A stretch of 64,000 nucleotides of DNA from Niveispirillum sp. SYP-B3756 (GCF_009495745.1 NZ_WIDQ01000002.1:558001-622000); one strand, 5' to 3'. Shown: positions 24,854-34,739, counted from the first letter of the stretch. Numbers and translations: made by a program. The notes: generated by a model not told the origin, from the letters alone.

Positions 24854-24867
24854 TCAGGGGTGGCCTT

Positions 24868-25158
24868 ATGCTTTTCCATGTCCGTATGGATGTGCGCTTG
24901 CCGCACGATCTGGCGCCCGAACGCGCCGATGAATTGAAACAGGTGGAGCGCGCCCGCGCGCAGGAGCTTCAGCGCCAGGGCAAGTGGCGCCACCTTTGGC
25001 GGATCGCCGGGCACTATGCCAATGTCAGCATCTTCGACGTGGCCGATGCCCAGGAACTGCACGATCTGTTGAGCACGCTGCCGCTCTTCCCCTTCATGGA
25101 AATCACGGTGACGGCACTGTGCCGGCACCCATCCTCCATCCATGCCGATGAGCGTTGA
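24868..25158 (+). CDS. catC: Muconolactone delta-isomerase
   Basis: The 96-residue product begins MLFHVRMDVRLPHDLAPERA and contains GKWRHLWRIAGHYANVSIFD and PLFPFMEITVTAL, the full length and all conserved blocks of CatC. It isomerises muconolactone to 3-oxoadipate enol-lactone in the cytosol. It lies 14 bp after catB. Confidence 0.97.
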   Translation: MLFHVRMDVRLPHDLAPERADELKQVERARAQELQRQGKWRHLWRIAGHYANVSIFDVADAQELHDLLSTLPLFPFMEITVTALCRHPSSIHADER

Positions 25159-25212
25159 TACCGTTTCCGTCACAATCAAGCAGAGCGCCCAAGCGCGCCA
25201 GGGAGAGGAAAG

Positions 25213-26130
25213 ATGACCCAGCGTTTCGTGGACCAGGCCGATGTGCAGGCATTGCTGGACAAGTTGAGCGGCCAGGATCAGCCCCGGGGCGATGCAAGGC
25301 TGAAGGCGATCATCCGCCGCATCGTCGGTGACCTGTTCGCCACCATCGATGAATTTGACATCAGCGACGATGAATTCTGGGCGGCGATGAATTTCGCCAT
25401 TGCCGGTTCGCGGGAATTCGGCCTGTGGGCTGCCGGGCTGGGCATTGAGCGTTTTCTGGATATGCGGGCCGACGCCAAGGATGCGGCGGCCGGCATTGCC
25501 GGGGGCACGCCGCGCACCATCGAAGGCCCGCTCTATGTCTCCGGTGCGCCGGTTTCCACCGGCTTTGCCCGGCTGGATGATGGCAGCGAACAGGGCGAAA
25601 CCCTGCTGATGCATGGCACCGTCCGTGACGCGGATGGCAAGCCGGTCGAAGGGGCGACGGTGGAAGTCTGGCACGCCAACCGGCTGGGCAACTATTCCTT
25701 CTTCGACAAAAGCCAGAGCGATTTCAACCTGCGCCGCACCATCGTGACAGGGCCGGACGGGCGCTACGCCTTCAGCTCCATCGTGCCGTCGGGCTATGCC
25801 TGCCCGCCGGGCGGGTCGACGGAGGCCATCCTTCAGGCGATTGGCCGCCATGGCTGCCGCCCCGCCCATATCCATTTCTTCGTCTCTGCCGAGGGGCAGC
25901 GCCATCTGACCACGCAGATCAATATCGATGGCGATCCCTATCTGCATGATGATTTCGCCTATGCCACCCGTGACGAACTGATCCCGCCGGTCACCCGGCG
26001 CGATGCCGGGGCCGAGGCCCATGGCATCCAGGGTGCCTATGCCGAAATCGCCTTTGATTTCGTGCTGCACCCGGCGCGGGACACGGCGGAAACCGCTGCG
26101 TCCAGCCGCGCCCGCGTCCAGGCTGCCTGA
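25213..26130 (+). CDS. catA: Catechol 1,2-dioxygenase
   Basis: The 305-residue intradiol dioxygenase has a helical N-terminal dimerisation domain, then the non-haem Fe(III) site: Tyr in NRLGNYSFFD, Tyr in PSGYACPPGG, and two His in CRPAHIHFFV. AGAGGAAAG precedes the ATG. It opens catechol to cis,cis-muconate. The EVWHAN...NFNLRR region is the pattern of catechol-active enzymes and not of protocatechuate dioxygenases. It is third in the cat-pca operon. Confidence 0.96.
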   Translation: MTQRFVDQADVQALLDKLSGQDQPRGDARLKAIIRRIVGDLFATIDEFDISDDEFWAAMNFAIAGSREFGLWAAGLGIERFLDMRADAKDAAAGIAGGTPRTIEGPLYVSGAPVSTGFARLDDGSEQGETLLMHGTVRDADGKPVEGATVEVWHANRLGNYSFFDKSQSDFNLRRTIVTGPDGRYAFSSIVPSGYACPPGGSTEAILQAIGRHGCRPAHIHFFVSAEGQRHLTTQINIDGDPYLHDDFAYATRDELIPPVTRRDAGAEAHGIQGAYAEIAFDFVLHPARDTAETAASSRARVQAA

Positions 26131-26181
26131 TCCATAGCCACAGCCCCGGCAGCCCCCTGGCTGCCGGGGAAGGAGAGCGGA

Positions 26182-26895
26182 ATGTCCCGCAAGATCCATG
26201 CCTCGCCAGCCTCTGCGCTGGACGGGGTGCTGTTTGACGGCATGACCATCATGTCGGGCGGGTTCGGCCTGTCCGGCAATCCGGAAAGCCTGATCCCGGT
26301 GATCCGCACCGCCGGCGTGCGCGACCTGACGGTGATTTCCAACAATTGCGGGGCGGATGGTTTCGGCCTCTGGCAATTGCTGAATAATGGCCAGATCGCC
26401 AAGATGATCTCCTCCTATGTGGGGGAGAACAAGCTGTTCGAGCAGCTCTATATGTCGGGCGAGCTGCAACTGGAACTGAACCCGCAGGGCACGCTGGCCG
26501 AACGTATCCGGGCCGGCGGGGCCGGCATTCCTGCCTTTTATACCCCCACGGGTGTCGGCACCGTGGTGGCCGAGGGCAAGCCGGTGGAGGTTTTTGAGGG
26601 GCGACGTTACGTGCGCGAGACCTGGCTGCGTGCCGATCTTGCCATCGTCAAGGCCTGGAAGGCCGATCCGGAGGGCAATCTGGTCTTCCGCAAGACGGCG
26701 CGCAATTTCAATCCCGTCATGGCCACGGCAGGCAAGGTGACGGTGGCGGAGGTGGAGGAGATTGTGCCGGCAGGCGCCATCGACCCCGACCATGTGCACA
26801 CGCCCGGCATCTATGTCGACCGGGTCGTGCTGTCCACCGTCAATGAAAAGCGGATCGAAAAGCTGACCACCCGCCCCCGGCCGGAGGAAGCCTGA
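26182..26895 (+). CDS. pcaI: 3-oxoadipate CoA-transferase subunit A
   Basis: The 237-residue product has the type I CoA-transferase alpha pattern [16 protein letters not shown] near 25-40, [15 protein letters not shown] and [19 protein letters not shown]. With PcaJ it moves CoA from succinyl-CoA to 3-oxoadipate. The last base is shared with the start of pcaJ (26895), so the two are coupled. It could be named catI in this context. Confidence 0.95.
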   Translation: MSRKIHASPASALDGVLFDGMTIMSGGFGLSGNPESLIPVIRTAGVRDLTVISNNCGADGFGLWQLLNNGQIAKMISSYVGENKLFEQLYMSGELQLELNPQGTLAERIRAGGAGIPAFYTPTGVGTVVAEGKPVEVFEGRRYVRETWLRADLAIVKAWKADPEGNLVFRKTARNFNPVMATAGKVTVAEVEEIVPAGAIDPDHVHTPGIYVDRVVLSTVNEKRIEKLTTRPRPEEA

Positions 26896-27542
26896 TGCCC
26901 TGGACCCGTGACGAGATGGCGGCCCGTGCCGCTCGTGAATTGCAGGATGGGTTTTACGTCAATCTGGGGATCGGCATCCCGACCCTGGTGGCCAACCACA
27001 TCCCGCCCGGCATCGATGTGGTGCTGCAATCGGAAAATGGCATGTTGGGCATGGGGCCGTTTCCCTATCCCGATCAGGTCGATCCCGACCTGATCAATGC
27101 CGGCAAGCAGACCATCACCCAATTGCCGACGTCCAGCTTTTTCAGCAGTGCCGACAGTTTCGCCATGATCCGGGGCGGCCATGTCGATCTGACCGTGCTG
27201 GGCGCCATGGAAGTTTCGGCCAATGGCGATATCGCCAACTGGACCATTCCCGGCAAGATGCTGAAAGGCATGGGCGGGGCCATGGATCTGGTGTCCGGTG
27301 TGCGCCGCGTGGTGGCCGTGCTGGAGCATGTCAGCAAGAACAACGAACCCAAGGTGCTGGAACGCTGCACCCTGCCGCTGACCGGCGCCGGGGTGGTGGA
27401 CCTGATCATCACCGACCTGTGCGTTTTCGCCTGTGACAAGGAAAAGGGCGGCCTGACCCTGCTGGAACTGGCCCCCGGTGTGACACTGGACGCGGTGCGG
27501 GCCAGGACGGCCGCCCCCTTCACCGAAAGGCTGACAGCATGA
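26895..27542 (+). CDS. pcaJ: 3-oxoadipate CoA-transferase subunit B
   Basis: The 215-residue product carries the catalytic glutamate in [12 protein letters not shown] and the [20 protein letters not shown] block of CoA-transferase beta subunits. It is the partner of PcaI and overlaps pcaF by ATGA (27539-27542). Confidence 0.95.
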   Translation: MPWTRDEMAARAARELQDGFYVNLGIGIPTLVANHIPPGIDVVLQSENGMLGMGPFPYPDQVDPDLINAGKQTITQLPTSSFFSSADSFAMIRGGHVDLTVLGAMEVSANGDIANWTIPGKMLKGMGGAMDLVSGVRRVVAVLEHVSKNNEPKVLERCTLPLTGAGVVDLIITDLCVFACDKEKGGLTLLELAPGVTLDAVRARTAAPFTERLTA

Positions 27543-28738
27543 GTGAAGCCTTCATCTGCGACGCTGTGCGCACCCCCATCGGCCGCTATGCCGGCGCGCT
27601 TTCCGGTGTGCGGGCCGATGATCTGGCGGCCATTTCGTTGCGCGCACTGCTGGCGCGGGCCGGGATCGATCCGGCCGCCATCGATGATGTCATCCTGGGC
27701 TGCGCCAATCAGGCCGGCGAGGATAACCGCAATGTCGCCCGCATGGCGGCGCTGCTGGCGGGCTGGCCGGTATCGGTGGGCGGCACCACGGTCAACCGGC
27801 TCTGCGCCTCGGGCCTGCAGGCGGTGGGCGATGCCGCCCGCGCCATCCGGTCGGGCGATGCTGACCTGATTGTGGCCGGCGGGGTGGAAAGCATGAGCCG
27901 GGCGCCCTTTGTGCTGCCCAAGGCCGAAACGGCCTTCAGCCGCAACACCAGCATCCAGGACACCACCATCGGCTGGCGCTTCATCAACCCGGCCATGGCG
28001 GCTAGCCATGGCGTCGACACGATGCCGGAGACGGGGGAGAATGTGGCGCAGGACCACGCCATTTCCCGCGCGGATCAGGATGCCTTCGCGCTGCGCAGCC
28101 AGCAGCGGGCCGCCGCCGCCCAGGCTGCCGGCTTCTTCGCAGCGGAGATCACCCAAGTCACCATCGCCGGCCGCAAGGGGGAACTGGTGATCGACCGGGA
28201 TGAACATCCACGGCCGGAAACCGACGCCGCGGCCCTGGCGAAGCTGAAACCCGTAGTGCGGCCGGATGGTACGGTGACGGCGGGCAATGCCTCGGGCGTC
28301 AATGACGGGGCGGCCGCCCTGCTGATCGCGGGGGAGGTGGGGGTGAAGACCCATGGGCTGCGCCCGCGCGCCCGCATCCTGGGCATGGCCAGCGCCGGCG
28401 TGCCGCCGCGCGTCATGGGTATCGGCCCGGTGCCGGCCACACAGAAGCTGTTGGCCCGGCTGGGCCTGACCATTGATCGCTTTGATGCCATCGAACTGAA
28501 CGAAGCCTTTGCGTCCCAGTCGCTGGCGGTGCTGCGCGGGCTGGGGCTGCCGGATGATGCGCCGCAGGTCAATGCCATGGGCGGGGCCATCGCGCTGGGC
28601 CACCCGCTGGGCATGTCCGGTGCCCGGCTGGTGCAGACGCTGGTGCATCGGCTGGAGGTCGAGGGCGGCCGTTACGGTCTGGCGACCCTGTGTGTCGGGG
28701 TGGGCCAGGGCCTGTCCCTGGCGGTGGAGCGGGTATGA
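27539..28738 (+). CDS. pcaF: 3-oxoadipyl-CoA thiolase
   Basis: The 399-residue thiolase begins [20 protein letters not shown]. The nucleophile Cys is in [16 protein letters not shown] near residue 90. The [11 protein letters not shown] and CVGVGQG motifs are intact, in contrast to the thiolase-fold protein at 2148. It splits 3-oxoadipyl-CoA into succinyl-CoA and acetyl-CoA, the last step of the pathway. It overlaps pcaJ and pcaD. Confidence 0.96.
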   Translation: MSEAFICDAVRTPIGRYAGALSGVRADDLAAISLRALLARAGIDPAAIDDVILGCANQAGEDNRNVARMAALLAGWPVSVGGTTVNRLCASGLQAVGDAARAIRSGDADLIVAGGVESMSRAPFVLPKAETAFSRNTSIQDTTIGWRFINPAMAASHGVDTMPETGENVAQDHAISRADQDAFALRSQQRAAAAQAAGFFAAEITQVTIAGRKGELVIDRDEHPRPETDAAALAKLKPVVRPDGTVTAGNASGVNDGAAALLIAGEVGVKTHGLRPRARILGMASAGVPPRVMGIGPVPATQKLLARLGLTIDRFDAIELNEAFASQSLAVLRGLGLPDDAPQVNAMGGAIALGHPLGMSGARLVQTLVHRLEVEGGRYGLATLCVGVGQGLSLAVERV

Positions 28739-29526
28739 TGCAGGACCGTTCATTTCTGATCCTGCGGGATGGTTGCCGACTGGCCTATCGTTTTGATGGG
28801 CCAGCGGAGGCCCCGGTGCTGCTGCTGTCCAATTCGTTGGGCACGGACCTTGGCATGTGGGATGCACAGATGCCGGCCCTGTGCCAGCGCTTCCGGGTGC
28901 TGCGTTATGACAGCCGGGGTCATGGTGCCTCTGCCGCACCGCCGGGTGCCTATTCCATGGACCGGCTGGGCTGCGATGTGCTGGAACTGCTGGGCGCGCT
29001 GGGCCTGGACAAGGTCGATTTCTGCGGCCTGTCCAAGGGTGGCATGGTTGGCCAATGGCTGGGCTGGCGGGCACCGGACAGGTTCCGCCGGCTGGTGCTT
29101 GCCAACACGGCGGCCTTTATGGGGCCGCCGGAGAACTGGCAGAAACGCATCGATAGCGTGCTGCGTGACGGGATGGGGCCGCTGGCAGAGGCATCGCTGG
29201 CCCGCTGGTTCACGCCGGGCTTCATCGCGGCCGGATCGCCGGCGCTGGCGGCGATCCGTTCCATGCTGCTGGCCAATGATCCGGTGGGCTATGCCGGTTG
29301 CTGTGCGGCCATCCGCGATATGGACCAGCGCCGCCTGCTTTCCTTGATCGATCTGCCCACTCTGATCATCGGCGGTAGCCACGATCCGGCCACGCCGATG
29401 GCCGAAGCGCGTTTCCTGCGGGACCATCTGCCCCAGGGCCGGTTGGTGGAGCTGGCGGCCGCCCATCTATCGAACGTCGAACAACCGGCGGGCTTTACGG
29501 CAGCGTTGCTGGATTTTCTGGGCTGA
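28735..29526 (+). CDS. pcaD: 3-oxoadipate enol-lactonase
   Basis: The ATG at 28735 overlaps the pcaF stop by ATGA; the frame extends upstream inside pcaF. The 263-residue alpha/beta hydrolase has the nucleophile elbow GLSKGG, Asp in GGSHDPATP and His in [10 protein letters not shown], typical of PcaD. It hydrolyses the enol-lactone made by CatC to 3-oxoadipate. It is the last gene of the operon and is followed by a strong terminator at 29546-29582. Confidence 0.95.
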   Translation: MMQDRSFLILRDGCRLAYRFDGPAEAPVLLLSNSLGTDLGMWDAQMPALCQRFRVLRYDSRGHGASAAPPGAYSMDRLGCDVLELLGALGLDKVDFCGLSKGGMVGQWLGWRAPDRFRRLVLANTAAFMGPPENWQKRIDSVLRDGMGPLAEASLARWFTPGFIAAGSPALAAIRSMLLANDPVGYAGCCAAIRDMDQRRLLSLIDLPTLIIGGSHDPATPMAEARFLRDHLPQGRLVELAAAHLSNVEQPAGFTAALLDFLG

Positions 29527-29545
29527 CGCGTATTCTTGCAGGATG

Positions 29546-29582
29546 AAAAAGGGGGCATCGGCTTGGCCGATGCCCCCTTTTT
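29546..29582. terminator. Bidirectional rho-independent terminator
   Basis: Perfect 17-bp arms (AAAAAGGGGGCATCGGC and its complement) flank a 3-nt loop TTG, with A-run and T-run on the two sides, so it works in both directions. It ends the cat-pca operon (plus) and the convergent aromatic-oxygenase operon (minus). Confidence 0.92.
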
Positions 29583-29589
29583 CTGAAGA

Positions 29590-30576
29590 TCAGAAGGAGA
29601 AGGCCGCCTTCAGCCAGAAGCGGTCGCCTTGGGGCATATTCTCCGCCACAAATTCATGCTGCCAGGCGCCGATGAACTGGATACCGTTCCAGGCATAGCG
29701 CACGCCGGGGCCAAAGGCGAACAACTGTCCACGATTGCCATCCAGGGCGGTTTGCAGGATGGCGTTGGCGGCAGCATTGCCCTTGATCTCATCATCCTCA
29801 ATCTGCTTCACCCAATAACCCTGGGCGCCGATTTCAAAGGACTGGCTGATATTATAGCCGATGGCAAAATCGGCGGCGATTTCGTCACCCGAACGGTAAT
29901 CCGCCCCGGTCGGGTTGATGCCACTGAAGGCGCCATCCTTGTTGGTGTAATTGTGATTATAGCGGGCCTTGATCGACAGATCGACCGGCCCGGCCAGATA
30001 GGTGACGGAGAAGACGCCGCTGAGGCTGGTATAGTTGCGGCCGACATTGGCCAGCGCTGTGCGCTTGTAAGAACCGGTGGGCACCGTCAGTTCCGGGGCC
30101 AGCACCATGTTCAGCGCCCCCAGATGCCAGGTGAGATAGACCGGGTCCAGCATGATGTCGCCGAAGCCGAAATCGCTGTCCTTCATCCCGTTGACGGAAA
30201 CGCTCAGGTTCACCAGCGGCACGATGGCCTGGGTGCCCAGATTGCCCCCCAGGACTTTGACATCATTGAAGATATAGCCAAAGCGCGCGATATAGGCCGT
30301 GGCATCCAGATCAAATTTCTTCACCGCCGGATTGCGGTCACCATTGCCGTCATTCAGGCGGCTGGCGCTGTACCAGTTCAGATGGCTGACCAGATAGCCC
30401 CCACCTTGCGGCGGGGTGAAGCCGGCGAAAAAGCTCTCCGCCCCGGTCGGGTCATGGCTGCCACCACCTTCGCCGGCCATGGCGGGGCCGGCCAGCGACA
30501 ATGCCAGCAGGCTGCCACCGCACAGCAGGCGGCGGACGGTGGGGACAAAACGCGAAATCTCTCTCTGTTCCATCAT
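29590..30576 (-). CDS. Outer-membrane channel, phenol MetA-pathway family (SphA-like)
   Basis: ATG 30576 (MMEQREISRFVPTVRRLLCG) has AAGGAAG upstream; the frame continues upstream without relevance. A signal peptide runs to PAMA (about residue 34). The mature beta-rich protein (NWYSASRLNDGNGDRN, VPLVNLSVSVNGMKDSDFGF, GDIMLDPVYLTWH, ending in a terminal Phe) fits the phenol-degradation MetA-type outer-membrane family. Such proteins may let hydrophobic aromatics across the outer membrane. It is the last gene of the minus-strand operon. Confidence 0.85.
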   Translation of the reverse strand: MMEQREISRFVPTVRRLLCGGSLLALSLAGPAMAGEGGGSHDPTGAESFFAGFTPPQGGGYLVSHLNWYSASRLNDGNGDRNPAVKKFDLDATAYIARFGYIFNDVKVLGGNLGTQAIVPLVNLSVSVNGMKDSDFGFGDIMLDPVYLTWHLGALNMVLAPELTVPTGSYKRTALANVGRNYTSLSGVFSVTYLAGPVDLSIKARYNHNYTNKDGAFSGINPTGADYRSGDEIAADFAIGYNISQSFEIGAQGYWVKQIEDDEIKGNAAANAILQTALDGNRGQLFAFGPGVRYAWNGIQFIGAWQHEFVAENMPQGDRFWLKAAFSF

Positions 30577-30701
30577 ATTGGCTTCCTTCTTTATTTGGGG
30601 GTGAAGGTGGGTGGCCCTTCTGCGGGGCCGTTGGGATGTGGGGGACCGTTCCCGCACCCTGGGCGGGTGCGGGGGGTATCGATTTTGATGCAGGGGATGG
30701 G

Positions 30702-31223
30702 TCAGGCCGCGCGGGCCGGGTGCGGGGCGCTGCTGCGATATTGGCCGGCATGGAACAGCAGGGGCGCCCCGCCGGCCAGATCGAACCGTTCGATCCGGCC
30801 GATGAAGATTACATGGTCGCCGGCTTCCACCCTGTCGTGCTGGCGGCAAAGCAGGGTGGCCAGGGTGCCGTGCAGCACCGGCACGCCTTCCGTCGTCTCC
30901 CCATGCGCCACACCGGCGAACTTGTCGGCGGACGGGGTGGCGAAATGCTGTGACAGGCTATTCTGTTCCTCCGCCAGCACATGGATGGCGAAATGCTCGG
31001 CCGTCAGAAAGTCCCGCATACTGGGGGCGTTGTTGCCCAGACACCAGAGCACCAGCGGCGGGTCCAGCGAGACGGAGGTGAAGGAATTGGCCGTCAGCCC
31101 CACCTTGCGCCCGTCGGCGGCGCGGGTGGTGACGATGGTGACCCCGGTGGCGAACTGGCCCAGCAGGGAACGCAGGGCCCGCCGGTCATCGGCGGGCACG
31201 GGTTGCAAGTGGTTGGCGGACAT
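30702..31223 (-). CDS. Flavin reductase of a two-component monooxygenase (StyB/IifD-like)
   Basis: ATG 31223 (MSANHLQPVPADDRRALRSL) has GAGAGGAG upstream, preferred over the longer frame. The 173-residue product has the flavin-reductase signature FATGVTIVTTRAADGRKVGL followed by TANSFTSVSLDPPLVLWCL and FIGRIERFD. It should supply reduced flavin to the oxygenase encoded just upstream (16-bp gap). In the Acinetobacter indole pathway IifD has this role next to IifC. Confidence 0.9.
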   Translation of the reverse strand: MSANHLQPVPADDRRALRSLLGQFATGVTIVTTRAADGRKVGLTANSFTSVSLDPPLVLWCLGNNAPSMRDFLTAEHFAIHVLAEEQNSLSQHFATPSADKFAGVAHGETTEGVPVLHGTLATLLCRQHDRVEAGDHVIFIGRIERFDLAGGAPLLFHAGQYRSSAPHPARAA

Positions 31224-31239
31224 TGCTCCTCTCCCCCGA

Positions 31240-32478
31240 TCAGGCGGCGCGCGGCAGGGTGCGGCCCAGCAGGGCTTCGCTGGCGGCAGGGTCGAACCAC
31301 CAGGGATGGAAGCGGCGCGGATCATCAAAGCCATTGCTGATCAGCGACGCCAGTTCCGGCGCGCCGGTGGCGCTGGCCAGCAGCTTCAGCACATGCGGCG
31401 GCGGCGGGGTCAGCAGGCTGTTGGTCCAGCTCACCACATGCTGGGCATAGGCCCAGAAATTCTCGAACGTGGCGTTCATCCAGGCCGCATTGAAGGGCTT
31501 GGCCCCACGCGCCAGAATGGCATCCAGATAGACCTTGCCGGCCTTGGCGGCGTTATTGGCCCCCTGGCCGGTGATCGGGTCATTCACCACCACGGCATCA
31601 CCCACGCCAAAGACCAGCCGGCCGGACGGCAGGGTCAGCACCGGTTCGCGCACCGTGGGCGGGAAGCGGCCGGACAGGATGCCCTTGGCGTCGGTCAGGG
31701 CGATGTTGCGGCAGCGCTCCGCCTCCCAGGGGATATATTTCTCCAGAATGCCCAGGCTGGTTTCCAGATGCTGTTCGGGGGAGGTGATGCCCTGCCAGCA
31801 ATCCATCGGGCCGCCGGGAATGCCCTCGAACACCATGATTTCGCAGGGGCCGGACAGGGTCAGGGCCGGGAAGACGAAATATTCACCGATGCCGGGGATC
31901 AGGTTGAAATTCACCCGCGAATAGTCCGGCATCGGCGTCATGCCGGTCACATAGGTCAGCGCCAGGGCCCGCATCGGCTGGTCGAAGCTGCTGCGCGCAG
32001 CGTCACGCTTGAACTGGCGCACCACCTCGCCCTTGCCGGCGGCCAGCAGCACCAGATCATGTTCGGCGGCGAGCACCTCCAGTTCGGCGATGCCGACATC
32101 CTGGATGCGCAGTTCCGCCCCCCGGCGCACGATCTCATCAATCCAGACGGGCATCTTCAGGCGCTGATCGACCGACTGCGCCTTCTTGTCCAGCCGGGCC
32201 GCCCAGGCGAACAGGATTTCGCCGAACGCTTCCGGATTGACGGCGTTCAGGCCGATCCCTTCCACCGGCGGGCAGGTATCTTCCCAGAAATTCAGGCCCA
32301 ACTCCCGCTCGATCTCCAGCGAGGCATCGAACATGCACTGGCTGGAGGTGACATTCCCGGCGCGGATATCTTCGGCGGCGCGGTTGGTGACCAGGGTGAC
32401 GTCGTAATTGCGGGCCAACAGGCCGGCGGCGATCAGCAGACCGGCCTGTCCGGCCCCGACAATGGCGATACGGCGCAT
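31240..32478 (-). CDS. Styrene/indole monooxygenase-family FAD oxygenase (StyA/IifC-like)
   Basis: ATG 32478 follows AAGGAG. The 412-residue product begins MRRIAIVGAGQAGLLIAAGL with the FAD motif GAGQAG at 8-13. It continues in the styrene monooxygenase style (YDVTLVTNRAAEDIRAG), with LVFGVGDAVVVNDPITGQGA as the second FAD motif and a substrate domain typical of StyA (FNLIPGIGEYFVFPAL). It depends on an external flavin reductase, encoded next. Members epoxidise styrene or indole. The neighbourhood (SDR, hydrolase fusion, anthranilate-type dioxygenase) favours indole 2,3-epoxidation. Confidence 0.85.
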   Translation of the reverse strand: MRRIAIVGAGQAGLLIAAGLLARNYDVTLVTNRAAEDIRAGNVTSSQCMFDASLEIERELGLNFWEDTCPPVEGIGLNAVNPEAFGEILFAWAARLDKKAQSVDQRLKMPVWIDEIVRRGAELRIQDVGIAELEVLAAEHDLVLLAAGKGEVVRQFKRDAARSSFDQPMRALALTYVTGMTPMPDYSRVNFNLIPGIGEYFVFPALTLSGPCEIMVFEGIPGGPMDCWQGITSPEQHLETSLGILEKYIPWEAERCRNIALTDAKGILSGRFPPTVREPVLTLPSGRLVFGVGDAVVVNDPITGQGANNAAKAGKVYLDAILARGAKPFNAAWMNATFENFWAYAQHVVSWTNSLLTPPPPHVLKLLASATGAPELASLISNGFDDPRRFHPWWFDPAASEALLGRTLPRAA

Positions 32479-32580
32479 GGGGGTAACTCCTTGATGAAGG
32501 AAGATGCAGAAGGCGAGGGGAGGGGGTTGACGGCCCGCATTGCGGGCCGCCTGAAGCCAGATCAATCAGGGACAGGTGTA

Positions 32581-33366
32581 TTATTCCGCCAGACGCGGAA
32601 TGGCGGGCTTGTTGCCCTCCGGCCCCATGGCGGAATAGCCGCCATCGACGGCGTAATCCGCCCCGGTCACGAAGCTGGCGGCGGGCGACAGCAGGAACAG
32701 CACGACATTGGCCACCTCTGCCGGATCGCCCAGACGGCCCAGCAGGTGGAAATCGGCGGCCACGCGGTCAGCCTTGGCCCGGTCACCGCCGGAGACTTCC
32801 GAAATCACCCGCGACCATGTCCAGCCGGGGGAGACGGAATTGACCCGCACCCCGTCGGGGGCGAAATCCATCGCCATGCTGCGGGTCAATTGCAGGATTG
32901 CCGCCTTGGAGACGGGATAGAGCCAGCGCCCCGTCTGCGCCACGCCGGAGGAGATGGAGGTGAAATTCACCACCGCCCCCTTGCGCGCCTTCAGATCGGG
33001 ATAGGCGGCCTGGGTCAGCGCCACCAGGGAGACGAGGTTGATATCCAGTGCCGTCAGCCATTCCGCCCGCGGGGAGGCAAAGCCGTTATCCAGATAGGAG
33101 CAGGCAAGATTGACCAGCAGATCGACGCCGCCAAACCGGTCCCGCACAGCCGCCACCGCCTGGGCGATGGCGGCATCCTGGGTCAGATCAACCGGCATGA
33201 ACAGCACGCGGGGGCCGATATCGCGGGCGATGCTTTCGCCGGCCGGGTTGATATCAAAAATGGCGACCTGGGCACCGGCATCGGCCAGGGCCTTGACGAC
33301 AGCGGCCCCGATCAGGGTGGCACCACCGCTGACAATGGCGGTCTTGCCCTTGAAAGTAAGTTCCAT
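32581..33366 (-). CDS. SDR, probable dihydrodiol dehydrogenase (IifB-like)
   Basis: ATG 33366 (MELTFKGKTAIVSGGATLIG) has AGGAGG upstream. The 261-residue SDR has SGGATLIG at 13-20, FTSISSG with catalytic Ser near 138, and Tyr150/Lys154 in YPVSK. Three roles are possible: benzoate cis-diol dehydrogenase (BenD), another diol dehydrogenase, or IifB, which oxidises indole-2,3-dihydrodiol to 3-hydroxyindolin-2-one. Its place between the DLH-SnoaL fusion and the StyA-like gene fits IifB best. If the dioxygenase acts on anthranilate, no BenD is needed. Confidence 0.85.
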   Translation of the reverse strand: MELTFKGKTAIVSGGATLIGAAVVKALADAGAQVAIFDINPAGESIARDIGPRVLFMPVDLTQDAAIAQAVAAVRDRFGGVDLLVNLACSYLDNGFASPRAEWLTALDINLVSLVALTQAAYPDLKARKGAVVNFTSISSGVAQTGRWLYPVSKAAILQLTRSMAMDFAPDGVRVNSVSPGWTWSRVISEVSGGDRAKADRVAADFHLLGRLGDPAEVANVVLFLLSPAASFVTGADYAVDGGYSAMGPEGNKPAIPRLAE

Positions 33367-33382
33367 GGCCTGATCCTCCTGA

Positions 33383-34630
33383 TCAATCAACCGGCTTGCC
33401 TGCGCTGGTGGGCCAGCTTGGCATCAGACTGTTGGAAGGAAGGCTCTCATCGCGCAGCTTGTGCGCCGTCTCGGCCCCGGCTACGGGCAGGCCGGCGGGG
33501 TTCAGCAGGCCGATCTGCACCAGCACGCTGGCCTGATCCCAGTAGATATGTTCGTGATAGAGCTTGGAACCGCGGAACTTCACCACCCCCAGCATGGGGA
33601 TTTCCACATATTTGCCGGTCGGCGCCACGCCGGGCAGCAGCCAGTCAATCTCCCGATCATGGGTGAAGCAGAGGATGAATTCATCCACCACCTGCGAGGC
33701 GCCAACCGTGCGGGAAATCGGTTCCAGCCGCATGTCGGCCGGATTGTTATGGATGAAATGGTGGCGGTAGAAGCGGCTTAACTGCTTGTACCCCACGCCG
33801 CCCGTCATGGTGGGGATGTGGTTGACATAGGGTTCGGCCACCATGGTTGCCATGGTATCGGGCACGTTGCGGGTGTCGAACTCATGCCGCACATGTTCGT
33901 CCCACAGGGCGGACAGGTTGTAATGCGGGCCGATGACCGGGCGCAGGGCGGTGATGCTGCGTTCATGCGCCAGCAGGGCGGCGGCCCGGTTGTAATGATC
34001 GCCGGCGGGGCGGGCAAAGGCATGGTCCACGCCGGGATAGACGAAGATTTCGACCTTGGGATTGCCGGCGGCGGCGGCCTGGATTGCCGCGCGCGCTGGG
34101 GCCGGGCAATAGGCATCCTCGCCGGCGATATGCAGCACCAGCCGGCCCTTCAGCCCGGCCAGCCGATCCAGCGCCTTTTCAATCCCGACGCCGTAATAGC
34201 CGATGGCGATATCCACGCCCGGCACGTCGCAGGCGGCCAGATAGGCCAGCTTGCCCCCCAGGCAGTAACCGATCACCCCCAGCCCATCGCCGGACCAGCC
34301 GGGCAGGCCGCGCAGATGGGCGGCCGTATCGGCGATATCGCGCAGGGCCGCCTGTTCATCAAAGGCCTGATAGAGCGTGAAGGCCCGGTCGAAATCAGCC
34401 GGCGTGTAGCCCAGATCCACGCCCGGCTGCTGGCGCCAGTAAAGATCGGGCACCAGCACGGTATAGCCTTCCTCGGCCAACTGGTCGGCCAGGGTGCGCA
34501 TGGCGGCATTGACGCCGAAAATCTCCTGACACAGCACGATGCCGGGGCCGCGCCCATCGGCCGCGACGGCCAGATAGGCGGTGAATGTGCCATCCGCCCC
34601 GGTAATTTCCACGAAGTGACCCGTACCCAT
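33383..34630 (-). CDS. Dienelactone hydrolase-SnoaL fusion protein (IifA-like candidate)
   Basis: The 415-residue product has two parts. Residues 1-235 are a dienelactone hydrolase fold with nucleophile Cys in VIGYCLGGKLAYLA (near 123) and His in YPGVDHAFARP. Residues about 245-400 form a SnoaL/NTF2-like domain (YNLSALWDEHVRHEFDTRNV, FYRHHFIHNNPADMRLEPIS, FRGSKLYHEHIYWDQASVL). From memory, the cofactor-free oxygenase IifA of the Acinetobacter indole operon, which turns 3-hydroxyindolin-2-one into anthranilate, is annotated in related terms. That parallel rests on recollection and needs an alignment. Otherwise it is a two-domain carboxymethylenebutenolidase. It lies 16 bp before the SDR gene; AGGAG precedes the ATG. 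Confidence 0.85.
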   Translation of the reverse strand: MGTGHFVEITGADGTFTAYLAVAADGRGPGIVLCQEIFGVNAAMRTLADQLAEEGYTVLVPDLYWRQQPGVDLGYTPADFDRAFTLYQAFDEQAALRDIADTAAHLRGLPGWSGDGLGVIGYCLGGKLAYLAACDVPGVDIAIGYYGVGIEKALDRLAGLKGRLVLHIAGEDAYCPAPARAAIQAAAAGNPKVEIFVYPGVDHAFARPAGDHYNRAAALLAHERSITALRPVIGPHYNLSALWDEHVRHEFDTRNVPDTMATMVAEPYVNHIPTMTGGVGYKQLSRFYRHHFIHNNPADMRLEPISRTVGASQVVDEFILCFTHDREIDWLLPGVAPTGKYVEIPMLGVVKFRGSKLYHEHIYWDQASVLVQIGLLNPAGLPVAGAETAHKLRDESLPSNSLMPSWPTSAGKPVD

Positions 34631-34739
34631 GTCCTGCTCCTGTTGAATTTATTTTGTCCAGCTTGCGGGAAGCTGCCTTGTCAGGCTATCCGCCCAGCGC
34701 AGCCTTTATCCGCGCAGCGCAGGGAAATGCATTTTTTGT

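Noticed and set aside
24733-29074. Minus-strand frames of 688 and 666 codons opposite the cat-pca operon
   Set aside because: All seven cat-pca products are full length with intact active sites; the minus frames are compositionally biased shadows.
33366-33390. The SDR in the indole-type operon as benzoate diol dehydrogenase BenD
   Set aside because: Possible, but the neighbouring StyA/StyB-like genes and hydrolase fusion fit an IifB role, and anthranilate dioxygenation needs no diol dehydrogenase. Kept as an alternative only.
29629-33666. A plus-strand open frame of 1345 codons
   Set aside because: It is antisense to the outer-membrane channel, flavin reductase, StyA-like, SDR and hydrolase genes, which all have clear motifs. 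The His/Gln/Gly-rich composition is that of a shadow frame in GC-rich DNA.
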